Positions 1 to 8,048 of a stretch of 64,000 bases of DNA are shown piece by piece. Each line of letters begins with the position of its first letter. The first letter of the stretch is position 1. A program made the translations under genes and the position numbers. Source of the stretch: G965267605 sp965267605 (GTDB lineage: Bacteria; Bacteroidota; Bacteroidia; Flavobacteriales_E; Vicingaceae); contig OZ254088.1 of assembly GCA_965267605.1 (NCBI GenBank), positions 2,294,001 through 2,358,000 on the forward strand, in the 5' to 3' direction. The notes beneath the pieces were generated by a model that ran no database searches, was not told the DNA's origin, and was given only the letters and a program-made list of their open reading frames with translations.

Positions 1-42
1 AACGGCACGATTAATCAGGATCTAAAAGTTGCACATGAATGA
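1..42 (+). CDS. 3' end of an upstream gene (partial, unknown)
   Basis: Reading from base 1, this is the only plus-strand frame that stays open up to the next gene. It gives 13 residues ending in DLKVAHE and stops with TGA at 40-42. The stop overlaps the ATG of the following glycosyltransferase in an ATGA arrangement, which is typical of translationally coupled genes in one operon. The product cannot be identified from 13 residues; a polysaccharide-biosynthesis gene is likely from context only. Confidence 0.45.
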   Translation, partial: NGTINQDLKVAHE

Positions 43-926
43 TATCGGTATTGATCCCGATATACAATTACGACATCCGTCCTCTTGTTCATGATCTAAT
101 TCAGCAAGCCCAGTCTTGTGGAACTGATGTGGAGATCATCTGTATGGACGATGCCTCTACATCTTTCAAGGAAGACAACGCAACGGTAGGCCAACTTGAT
201 CTTGTCCAGTACATTGCCCTGGAATCCAATATTGGAAGATCCGCTATACGCAATCGGTTGGCCGAGTGCGCGCAAGGTGAACAACTAATCTTTATTGATT
301 GCGACAGTGGAACAGAGTCAAATGCTTATCTGAGCAACTACATTCAGCATGCCGGACCGAATCACCTTGTATACGGAGGAAGGACATATGCGAAGGACGC
401 TCCAGATGCTGATCATTTATTCCGATGGACTTATGGATCTGCAAGGGAGGTTATGACCGCAACTGAACGCAGTCAGCACCCATACCGCTCCTTCATGACC
501 AACAATTTCATGATACCTAGTGCGATATTTGATCAGATCCGGTTTGATGAATCGTTGACGCAATACGGTCATGAGGACACTTTGTTCGGACTGGAGCTTC
601 AGAAGAGGAACATTCCAGTTGTACATATAGACAATCCACTTACTCATCTCGGGCTGGAAACGAACGAGGAGTTTCTGGAGAAAACACGCCTGGGAATTGA
701 GAACCTGCTTCAGCTTTTTAATGATGGAAAAATATCTGATCAGGTGAAGCTACTGAAGGCCTTTAAGCTTGCTAAGAACACGCGAACAACAGGAACGTTG
801 GCTAAACGGTTTGAGAAGAAACAGGCTGACTGGAAAATCTCATTGTTTGGCCCTAACCCCGACATGAAGGTGTTTGACATGTACAAGTTGAGTTACATGT
901 GCAAGCTTCATATAAGCCAGTCTTGA
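39..926 (+). CDS. Family 2 (GT-A fold) glycosyltransferase
   Basis: Predicted inverting glycosyltransferase that moves a sugar from a nucleotide-sugar donor to a growing surface glycan at the cytoplasmic face of the inner membrane. The 295-residue protein opens with the GT2 beta-strand ISVLIPIYNYD, has the nucleotide-binding stretch ICMDDAS near residues 34-40, a DxD-like metal site (IDCDS, 86-90) and a GHED motif at 177-180, where GT2 enzymes carry the catalytic acidic pair. The start ATG overlaps the stop of the preceding frame. The 3' end overlaps the convergent glycosyltransferase by 19 nt. No membrane segment is evident. Fold and family are clear; donor and acceptor cannot be read from sequence. 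Confidence 0.85.
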   Translation: MISVLIPIYNYDIRPLVHDLIQQAQSCGTDVEIICMDDASTSFKEDNATVGQLDLVQYIALESNIGRSAIRNRLAECAQGEQLIFIDCDSGTESNAYLSNYIQHAGPNHLVYGGRTYAKDAPDADHLFRWTYGSAREVMTATERSQHPYRSFMTNNFMIPSAIFDQIRFDESLTQYGHEDTLFGLELQKRNIPVVHIDNPLTHLGLETNEEFLEKTRLGIENLLQLFNDGKISDQVKLLKAFKLAKNTRTTGTLAKRFEKKQADWKISLFGPNPDMKVFDMYKLSYMCKLHISQS

Positions 927-1987
927 AGCAAACCATCTAGTTTCTTGCTCTCATTTTCCCAATTCAACTTCTGTGCTGCAGTCTCTAGTTCCACACTGTA
1001 GCTGGCCGATGCTACCTTCCGGATCAGAGCAGCTAAAGCTTCAGGCGTTCTTTCCTTCAACACCTCTCCCACCCTGTGGCGCTCAATCAAGTCGCTCATA
1101 TCAGGAAGGTCACTTACGATACTAGGTATCCTTGCCTGCACGTAATCGAACACCTTATTCGGCAGGGCAAATCTGTAGTTCAATCCCAGGTCTTCTTCCA
1201 AAGACATCCCCAAAACCGCCTTCATTGTTTTCTGGATCAACAATTTTCTGGGCAGCCTACCCTCAAACGTTACCCTATCCTGCAAACCTTCTGAGCGTGT
1301 TAGCTCCTGCAATTGATCTTCAATATCTCCGCTACCGCAGACAACAAGACCGTAAGAATGATGATGCAGGCTCTTAATCATTAACTCAATTCCTCTACCC
1401 AGATTCAAAACACCTTGATAAATCAAATAATTACCGTGTTGTTCCGTACTGGCTTCCACGCGCTGTGGGACATTCCGTATGACCTTGAAATCAGCACCAT
1501 ACCTTTCTTTGTATGTCTGAGCTACCCCTTCACTCACTGTAAGGCAATGTTTGAGTTTAAGGATATACTTATCCTCCAATCTCCTCCAGAACCGCTTAAC
1601 TTTGGGTCTGTTGACCAACTCAGGTACCTCTGAGAACAACTCGTGGCTGTCAAAAATAAGCTTCACCCCCTTCCAGCCAGCCGCACGATAGCAGGCGGGT
1701 AATGTATCCATGTCATTACACCATATCAAATCCGCCTTGCGGAACAGTAGCTTGAAAAACAACCGCATGTTGAGCGAAGCATAGAACATAAATCCCCTGT
1801 TCCACATCAAGGACATACGACTAATGGATGTGTCAGGAATCTGTACATCCATCCCCCCGGGTAGTTTTCTACCAATGGCCAATACTTGAAATCCATTACG
1901 AACAAGAGCGTCACAAGATCTGTGCACACGATTATCTGTACTCAAATCGTTTGAAACGCAAATGATCGCACGTTTGGAGGGGGGCAT
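908..1987 (-). CDS. Family 4-like (GT-B fold) glycosyltransferase
   Basis: Predicted retaining glycosyltransferase of 359 residues, probably acting on capsule, LPS or another surface glycan. The N-terminal half has the SNDLSTDNRVHR motif (12-23) seen in many Bacteroidota GT4-type enzymes, and WCNDMDTLPA near residue 90. The C-terminal half has the donor-binding stretch YQGVLNLGRGIELMI and the PNKVFDYVQARIPSIVSD segment, whose conserved acidic residue usually contacts the donor sugar. A TAATTTTA box lies 3 nt before the ATG. With the convergent GT2 gene it looks like the edge of a polysaccharide locus extending to the left of the window. Substrate unknown. Confidence 0.85.
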   Translation of the reverse strand: MPPSKRAIICVSNDLSTDNRVHRSCDALVRNGFQVLAIGRKLPGGMDVQIPDTSISRMSLMWNRGFMFYASLNMRLFFKLLFRKADLIWCNDMDTLPACYRAAGWKGVKLIFDSHELFSEVPELVNRPKVKRFWRRLEDKYILKLKHCLTVSEGVAQTYKERYGADFKVIRNVPQRVEASTEQHGNYLIYQGVLNLGRGIELMIKSLHHHSYGLVVCGSGDIEDQLQELTRSEGLQDRVTFEGRLPRKLLIQKTMKAVLGMSLEEDLGLNYRFALPNKVFDYVQARIPSIVSDLPDMSDLIERHRVGEVLKERTPEALAALIRKVASASYSVELETAAQKLNWENESKKLDGLLQDWLI

Positions 1988-1990
1988 AGC

Positions 1991-1998
1991 TAAAATTA
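1991..1998 (-). promoter_or_regulatory. -7 box (TAATTTTA), leaderless type
   Basis: On the minus strand TAATTTTA fits the Bacteroidota -7 element TAnnTTTG with A at the last position. It ends 3 nt before the ATG of the GT4 gene, so transcription would start at or next to the start codon. No clear -33 TTG is present. Confidence 0.45.
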
Positions 1999-2041
1999 GA
2001 ATCTTGCGGGCAAAGAGAACGACAGCCCTGCCAATAAATTA

Positions 2042-2049
2042 TATTTTTA
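2042..2049 (+). promoter_or_regulatory. -7 box (TATTTTTA) of murB, leaderless type
   Basis: TATTTTTA ends 4 nt before the GTG start of murB. It matches TAnnTTTG except for the final A. There is no Shine-Dalgarno sequence in the remaining 4 nt. No clear -33 element was seen. Confidence 0.45.
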
Positions 2050-2053
2050 AGCA

Positions 2054-3070
2054 GTGGACCTCCAAAAGAACATCGACCTAAAACCCTACAACACATTTGG
2101 TATCAGTAGCTTAGCTGAGGAGTACGTGTCGCTCCGGTCCATTTCCGATGTACAACAGGTTTTCAAAGATGCATCTACCAGAGAGCGAACTTCCCTGATT
2201 CTAGGTGGGGGAAGCAATATGCTTTTGACACGTAACATTGAAGGGCTTGTGGCACACATTGAGATAGATGGTATCGACATTGTTTCAGAAACCGATGAGC
2301 ACATTGATGTGGAGGTTGGGGCAGGCGTGAACTGGCATCAGTTTGTAATGCACTGTGTAGCCAACAACTGGGCAGGGATCGAAAATTTGAGTTTGATCCC
2401 AGGCAATGTCGGTGCAAGCCCTATGCAAAATATAGGCGCTTACGGAGTGGAGGTCAAAGACCTGATTACCTCAGTTCAGGCCATAGATAGAAACACCGGT
2501 GATGAGCAGACCTTCAATGCATCAGACTGTGAGTTTGGCTATCGAACCAGTATCTTCAAGACTACCGCTCGTGATCAATTTGTAATTACGCGCGTTGGCT
2601 ACAGACTTCAGAAGACCCCAAAGATCAATACTTCCTACGGTGCAATTGAGCAAGAACTGGAACGCCTGGGAGTCAATGATCCCGGCATCGCTGATGTTTC
2701 CAAGGCGGTAATCAATATTCGGTCAAGTAAGCTACCTGACCCTAAAGAACTTGGAAACGCAGGAAGTTTTTTCAAGAACCCAATCGTTAGTTCAGAGAAG
2801 TGCGAGGCTTTAAAAGAAGTTTATCCTGACGTTCCCCATTACGCGCAACCAGATGGTTCTTTTAAAATTGCAGCGGGTTGGCTTATTGAGCAATGTGGCT
2901 GGAAGGGCAAGAAAGTTGGCAATACTGGTGCACATGCGATGCAATCCCTTGTACTTGTCAACTATGGAAATGCCACAGGCATTGAGATATATGACCTTTC
3001 AGAAGAAATCCTGCAAAGCGTTGCAACTCGTTTCGGAGTTACATTGGAACGGGAAGTGAATATTATCTAG
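2054..3070 (+). CDS. murB: UDP-N-acetylenolpyruvoylglucosamine reductase
   Basis: MurB reduces the enolpyruvyl group of UDP-GlcNAc-enolpyruvate to UDP-MurNAc with NADPH and FAD, the second committed step of peptidoglycan synthesis in the cytoplasm. The 338 residues show the FAD-binding LGGGSNMLL (about 50-58), the IPGNVGASPMQNIGAYG stretch, GYRTSIFK, and the catalytic-serine region GNAGSFFKNP, followed by the AAGWLIEQCGWKG tail. Length and motif order fit the type I enzyme. The start is GTG at 2054, 4 nt after a -7 box; no upstream ATG would keep the conserved N-terminus. The stop TAG shares the tetranucleotide CTAG with the stop of the convergent M3 peptidase. Confidence 0.97.
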   Translation: MDLQKNIDLKPYNTFGISSLAEEYVSLRSISDVQQVFKDASTRERTSLILGGGSNMLLTRNIEGLVAHIEIDGIDIVSETDEHIDVEVGAGVNWHQFVMHCVANNWAGIENLSLIPGNVGASPMQNIGAYGVEVKDLITSVQAIDRNTGDEQTFNASDCEFGYRTSIFKTTARDQFVITRVGYRLQKTPKINTSYGAIEQELERLGVNDPGIADVSKAVINIRSSKLPDPKELGNAGSFFKNPIVSSEKCEALKEVYPDVPHYAQPDGSFKIAAGWLIEQCGWKGKKVGNTGAHAMQSLVLVNYGNATGIEIYDLSEEILQSVATRFGVTLEREVNII

Positions 3071-4794
3071 TCCAGTGCCTTGTATTCTGCCATCACAAAG
3101 TCCATCAATTCCTTCACATAAGCCGCTGAAAAGTCGAATTTGATTCCACCTTCCTGGTAGATATCACCTATTGGCTTTTGATACCCTAAACCAAGTGCGT
3201 TCTGGTAATTGTCCAGCGCCAGCTCGGGGCTCAATTTGAAATTTCTCCATGAAGCAATCGCGCCCAACTGAGCCATTCCATATTCGATGTAATAGAACGG
3301 GACCTCATAGATATGTAGCTGTTTCAACCAAACATGCGCAAGCACATCTTCCTGGCCTGTCCAGTCCACTTCATGTCCGTTGTACTGCGTGAAGATCTCT
3401 GACCACTGCTGTAGTCTTTCCTCAACTGTATGATCTGGATTCGTGTACAACCAATGCTGGAACTTATCTACCGTGCATACCCAGGGTAGCACAGAGATCA
3501 GGCTTCGCATGTGTTCTTTCTTGGCACGCTTTAGCTCATCTTCATTTGGGAAGAATAGGTCCCAATGATCCATTGAGAAGAGTTCCATACTCATTGACGC
3601 CAACTCAGCTACTTCAGAAGGAAATTCCCGAAGTTCAACGATCTCCAACTCTCTTGTAAGAAAGGAATGTACTGCATGTCCAGCTTCGTGCACCAGTGTA
3701 ACAAGATCACGCAGATTACCCGCAGCATTCATGAATATGAACGGAATACCTGTTTCGTGAAGTGGATAGTTATATCCTCCCGGGGCTTTGCCCATCCTTG
3801 AATCAAGATCCAAATGACCAATTTCTTTCATGATCGCAAGACGCTCGCCAAAGAACGGGCGAAGCCTGTGCAAACATTCGATGCCTTTTTGAAGCAGTTC
3901 GTCACCGTCCGTAAATGGTTCCAATGGAGCTTTACCTTCAGCATCTACTTCAAGATCCCACGGCTTCAAAACATCATAACCAAGTTTCTCTTTTCGCTCG
4001 CGGGTAAATTCTGCGCATAAAGGAACTACCGTCTCCAACATCGTTTGATGAAACTCCATACAATCATCAACCGTGTAATCAAACCGGCCCATGGCATCGT
4101 GCTTGTAGTCGCGATAGTTATCATATCCCGCATTCTTAGCCACTTGGGTACGCAATTTGACCAATTCTGTAAGCAGATCATTCAGTTTGTCTTTATCCTC
4201 TAAACGTCTGTTCCAAACCTTCAGGTAAGCTTCTTCCCTCACCTTTCGATCGGTACTCTTAAATTTCTTAGACGCTTGTTGCAAGGTCATTTCCTGATCT
4301 TCAATGGTAACCGTTTGCGCTCCAGAAATATTACCATACTGCTGCGCCATTGTGGCGAGTTCCGTTAACAGTGGTATGTTCTCCTCTCGGTACAGTTCGA
4401 TGCTCCGCTTCAAAGAGCGTTTGTATGTCAGATAAACCCCATCAGGCAGGGCATCTACGAAAGGTGAATCGCTAACCTTCTTGTTGAAGTCGTTCTCGAA
4501 AGGAGCGAGTTTTGGAGCGATATCCTGAATGAAAAACTCATAACTATTGCGCTTGTCCTCGTTCTGTGTATCGCAGCTCATGTTGATGTAACGCCACGCC
4601 AAATTCTCTTCAAGAAAGGCGCCTAGTTCACTCCGATCCTTAAGGAACCGTTGCAGGTCATCCGCGGAATTAATCTCTCTTCCATTAAGGTCATCAAGGA
4701 ACCCACTGATATCTTCCCAGCTATTTACTTCAAGATTGGCTGGAAGAAAATGTCTTGGCAATTTTGCCGGTACTTCAACAGTAATCTCACCCAT
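3067..4794 (-). CDS. M3 family oligoendopeptidase (PepF-like)
   Basis: Zinc metallopeptidase predicted to cut oligopeptides in the cytoplasm. The 575-residue protein lacks a signal peptide, carries the HEAGH zinc motif at 369-373 and the third-ligand region FPSEVAE around 391-397, and has the helical N-terminal domain typical of oligoendopeptidase F. The ATG overlaps the stop of the upstream DUF5606 gene (TAATG), so the two are translationally coupled. The 3' end overlaps murB by 4 nt. Peptide specificity cannot be judged from sequence. Confidence 0.93.
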   Translation of the reverse strand: MGEITVEVPAKLPRHFLPANLEVNSWEDISGFLDDLNGREINSADDLQRFLKDRSELGAFLEENLAWRYINMSCDTQNEDKRNSYEFFIQDIAPKLAPFENDFNKKVSDSPFVDALPDGVYLTYKRSLKRSIELYREENIPLLTELATMAQQYGNISGAQTVTIEDQEMTLQQASKKFKSTDRKVREEAYLKVWNRRLEDKDKLNDLLTELVKLRTQVAKNAGYDNYRDYKHDAMGRFDYTVDDCMEFHQTMLETVVPLCAEFTRERKEKLGYDVLKPWDLEVDAEGKAPLEPFTDGDELLQKGIECLHRLRPFFGERLAIMKEIGHLDLDSRMGKAPGGYNYPLHETGIPFIFMNAAGNLRDLVTLVHEAGHAVHSFLTRELEIVELREFPSEVAELASMSMELFSMDHWDLFFPNEDELKRAKKEHMRSLISVLPWVCTVDKFQHWLYTNPDHTVEERLQQWSEIFTQYNGHEVDWTGQEDVLAHVWLKQLHIYEVPFYYIEYGMAQLGAIASWRNFKLSPELALDNYQNALGLGYQKPIGDIYQEGGIKFDFSAAYVKELMDFVMAEYKALD

Positions 4795-5252
4795 TACTCT
4801 TCTGCTTTTTCAGTTTCTTCTTGTGGCTCGTTCTCTTCAGGCTGTGCGGCTGTTTTACCCAACAAATCCGCATTTACCAGAATATTGAACCACTGGAACA
4901 ATTTCTTGAGATCAGAATTGTACACCCGATCTTCATCGTAATCAGGAATCATGCCCGCGAAAGTGCTTCTCAACTCCTCTGGTGCAGACTTATGATCGAT
5001 GGACTCCTTTCCACCTGTGGTCTCATACATCTTCTCGAAGATCTCCGTAAGCGGAACATCATCTTCTTGTGTATAGACGCTTATATCTTCAATCGAGCTA
5101 ACCTGATCGCTTGGATAAACAGGTATTCTCCTGCCATCCACTACAGATTCAACAATCAACCCATTCTTGGTTTGTGTAATCACTTTGTACAATCCTGGTT
5201 TACCGGATATAGAGATCACACCGGTTAGTGCACTTTCTTCTTCTTGACTCAT
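4794..5252 (-). CDS. DUF5606 family protein
   Basis: Small cytoplasmic protein (152 residues) of a Bacteroidota-restricted family with no assigned biochemical function. The N-terminal 60 residues (GVISISGKPGLYKVITQTKNG, then GRRIPVYPSDQVSSIEDISVYT) form the conserved beta-rich module, followed by an alpha-helical stretch and a Glu/Pro-rich, probably disordered C-terminus. It is the first gene of a two-gene unit with the M3 peptidase, to which it is coupled by TAATG. A consensus TATATTTG -7 box lies 18 nt upstream. Family assignment is from recognition of the conserved N-terminal pattern. Confidence 0.8.
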   Translation of the reverse strand: MSQEEESALTGVISISGKPGLYKVITQTKNGLIVESVVDGRRIPVYPSDQVSSIEDISVYTQEDDVPLTEIFEKMYETTGGKESIDHKSAPEELRSTFAGMIPDYDEDRVYNSDLKKLFQWFNILVNADLLGKTAAQPEENEPQEETEKAEE

Positions 5253-5270
5253 AATTGTTTACTAAGGCGT

Positions 5271-5278
5271 CAAATATA
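5271..5278 (-). promoter_or_regulatory. -7 box (TATATTTG) of the DUF5606-M3 peptidase unit
   Basis: Minus-strand TATATTTG is a perfect match to TAnnTTTG, 18 nt before the ATG at 5252. The region around it is only 30 nt long and sits directly after the stop of the upstream subtilase gene, so the -33 region lies inside that gene. No clear TTG was found at the right spacing. Confidence 0.5.
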
Positions 5279-5282
5279 GGAT

Positions 5283-8048
5283 TTATGGCCTTTCCATTTT
5301 GACGATCTGCCGAGATGAAACGCCATCTTTGAACTCAACTGACAGAATATATGTGCCTGCCGCTAACTCAGACAATTCTAAGCACTGAGATTTCGTGTTA
5401 GCAGATAAGTTGATCTCCTTCAGCTTTTTCCCTTGAATCGAAATGAGGGTAATTCGCTTCAACTCCTGCTCTGCCGCAACGGTTATCACATTGGAGAAGG
5501 GATTTGGAAACAGCTTCACCTGAGGTGCTTTTGCAATATCGGCTACTCCAAGGGCATCTCCAGTATACTTGTTCTGGGCATTGACCGCGCTTGTCTGAAG
5601 ATCGGTCAATGTATCACCTGCCAAAAGAGCGAATGCAACAATCAAAGTATCGTTAGCCGCGATAGTGTAGGGTCCGGTTGACACCAAGCTGGCTACGTCA
5701 TTGCCTTGTATCAGCCCACCGGCTGAGGTTCGGGATGCTCTCATCGCGTTGTGTTTTTCCGCTGAAGAAAATCCATCGGAAATATCAATTCCACCAAGCC
5801 CCCCTCCTACAATATCGAAGGCATAATGCCGGAAGTTTCCTCCCGAAAGGAGTTTTATCCCATACCACGTATAAGTGCTGTCAAAATTCATTGCGTACCC
5901 TAGTTGATTGGCTGGATCCGTACCAGCGCGGTTCATCGAAGAATTGTATATGTCCCAATCCATGAAGAACCCAGCATATACTCCTTCTAGGGGTGATGTA
6001 CCTATGTTGTGAATCTTAAACACCTGAACAATATAGTTGGAGTCTCCGGGCGTGGAATACGCATGGGTGAAGTGCTCCACATCCACGTTCAGTCTGCTGG
6101 TCATATTGAAGTCCGTGAACGTCCCTTTGTACTCAAAACTTGCTGCATGTGGCGGTGATTTTTTTACACGTACCCACGAGACGAAATCCACATCAGCTCC
6201 CGAATCCCCACTTACGTTATCAGCCACCTTACCAGTGGTATCGCATAACAACAATCCGCCTTCGTACATATCGGAATAACCAAATCGATATTTGAATCCC
6301 ACGCCATTGGCTCGGTTGTGGTCGCGATAACCAATTCTTGAATGGCTGGTTAACGTTGTGGTGATGTTGTTATGATGAATATGTAGGTAGTCCCTATTCA
6401 CCCTAAGGTACAGGTAGTTCTTCCACACATTAGTTCCGTCAGTAAGCGTAATCTCCAGCGGAATAGCAGTATTCTCGCTAACACCGGGAACGAGCCTAAG
6501 TACGAAAGGATCTCCGCCATTGGTTACTGTATCCAAGGTGTTGGCAGCACCAAAGGTAGAGGTACCATCTATCACGGTGGCATCGGTGGATAGGACAGTT
6601 AACGTTGCTGTCATTGGACCCACCGGATCTAGGTAATTACACCAATATCCCGTAAGAAAGATCGAATCAGAAGGATTGAGATCATCATCGTTTCCATCCG
6701 TTACCTCGTGCCTGCACAGTTCAGCCCATTTCAGAGATGTTGCGTTCAAAGCCTGAAACAGATTCACCCTTCCCGCGCCAAGCTTGCCCAGCAAGCTGGG
6801 ATCATTACTGGCATTGATGTTGTCTGCTGTAGCCTTCAATCTAGCACCTATTTGCCCAGCACTGTAACCCGGAAAATGAAAAGCAACGATCCCCGCGCAG
6901 CCCGAAACGACCGGAGCAGCAATGGATGTACCGCTGGTCATGGAATATGTTCCTTGATCGAATGTTGTAAGGAGGTCTGTGCCTGGCGCGGCTATATCCA
7001 CCCAGTTACCGTAAGTACTTGAAAAATAAAGTGAATCGTTTTGATCAGTATTGATCACACTCAACACATTGTCATACGCAGCTGGAAAGAAGCGTTTGTC
7101 ATTTTGATTGTTACCCGCTGCACCTACAACCAAAGCATTGCGATTCACCGTAGCGTAATTCACGATGTCCTGCCCGAACGGACCACCACTAAAGCCACCC
7201 CAGCTACAGTTGATGACTTGCGCACCATGATCCGCAGCATAAACAATTCCTTCGTACGGATAGATCAGCAGCCCTTGTCCATCGTTTGAAACCTTAACGG
7301 GTAAGAATCTGCAATCGAAACCCGCACCGGCAATTCCACTTACATTGTCAGCCTGCGCGGCAGCCACACCCGTTACCCAAACTCCATGGTGTAAGGCCGT
7401 TGATCCCGCATCATTATCATCCATGGTAATATCCCAACCATATCGATTGTCTATATAACCGTCACCATCATCATCCACTCCATTGATGGGTTCCTGTCGG
7501 TTCACTTGAACATTCCCCATCAAATCCTTGTGATCTGTATCCCAACCCGTATCAACAATACCGATAGTGATGGACGAATCACCACGTGAAATATTCCACG
7601 CATTGAAAGCATCAATTCTGTTCAACCAATACTGGTTTCCTACAATAGAATCATTGGGTGTATATGCCGTTTTGAAGACTGGTCTCTGGTCAACATACTG
7701 GATGATCTCGCAACGTTGAAGGTCATCAAGAAACTTGTCCATTTTAACACCCGCTCCTACTTTGACCTCATAGATGGTGGATAGGTCAACAAGTTTTTTG
7801 TTCCATCTATTGACATCTTCCACATGTTGGTGCCTGGGAAACACCTTCCTCAGTGAAGTGACACTATGTGATTGGAGCACTTGTTGTAAATGAGCATCCT
7901 GAACAACATCCATCTTGCACTTCTGATGCTCCCCTGGCTTAACCTTGAAAATTGCAACACCAGGCCAGTATTCCTGCGCTTTCACATTCGAAGCACCTAT
8001 CAGAAATACGAGTAAACCTAAGATTATCTGAATACGGAAAGCCTGCAT
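5283..8048 (-). CDS. S8 subtilisin-like protease with T9SS sorting domain
   Basis: Predicted secreted or cell-surface serine endopeptidase of 921 residues. A signal peptide covers about residues 1-25. A propeptide-like region is followed by the S8 catalytic domain with Asp166 (IVDTGWD), His221 (HHGVWVTG) and Ser375 (SGTSIAAP). A DDDGDGYID stretch at 192-200 looks like a calcium site. Beta-rich domains follow, and the end (KLFPNPFSN to SRQIVKM) is a type A T9SS sorting domain. Its start overlaps the end of the upstream subtilase gene by 25 nt, so the two are one operon. All catalytic residues are present. Natural substrate unknown. Confidence 0.92.
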   Translation of the reverse strand: MQAFRIQIILGLLVFLIGASNVKAQEYWPGVAIFKVKPGEHQKCKMDVVQDAHLQQVLQSHSVTSLRKVFPRHQHVEDVNRWNKKLVDLSTIYEVKVGAGVKMDKFLDDLQRCEIIQYVDQRPVFKTAYTPNDSIVGNQYWLNRIDAFNAWNISRGDSSITIGIVDTGWDTDHKDLMGNVQVNRQEPINGVDDDGDGYIDNRYGWDITMDDNDAGSTALHHGVWVTGVAAAQADNVSGIAGAGFDCRFLPVKVSNDGQGLLIYPYEGIVYAADHGAQVINCSWGGFSGGPFGQDIVNYATVNRNALVVGAAGNNQNDKRFFPAAYDNVLSVINTDQNDSLYFSSTYGNWVDIAAPGTDLLTTFDQGTYSMTSGTSIAAPVVSGCAGIVAFHFPGYSAGQIGARLKATADNINASNDPSLLGKLGAGRVNLFQALNATSLKWAELCRHEVTDGNDDDLNPSDSIFLTGYWCNYLDPVGPMTATLTVLSTDATVIDGTSTFGAANTLDTVTNGGDPFVLRLVPGVSENTAIPLEITLTDGTNVWKNYLYLRVNRDYLHIHHNNITTTLTSHSRIGYRDHNRANGVGFKYRFGYSDMYEGGLLLCDTTGKVADNVSGDSGADVDFVSWVRVKKSPPHAASFEYKGTFTDFNMTSRLNVDVEHFTHAYSTPGDSNYIVQVFKIHNIGTSPLEGVYAGFFMDWDIYNSSMNRAGTDPANQLGYAMNFDSTYTWYGIKLLSGGNFRHYAFDIVGGGLGGIDISDGFSSAEKHNAMRASRTSAGGLIQGNDVASLVSTGPYTIAANDTLIVAFALLAGDTLTDLQTSAVNAQNKYTGDALGVADIAKAPQVKLFPNPFSNVITVAAEQELKRITLISIQGKKLKEINLSANTKSQCLELSELAAGTYILSVEFKDGVSSRQIVKMERP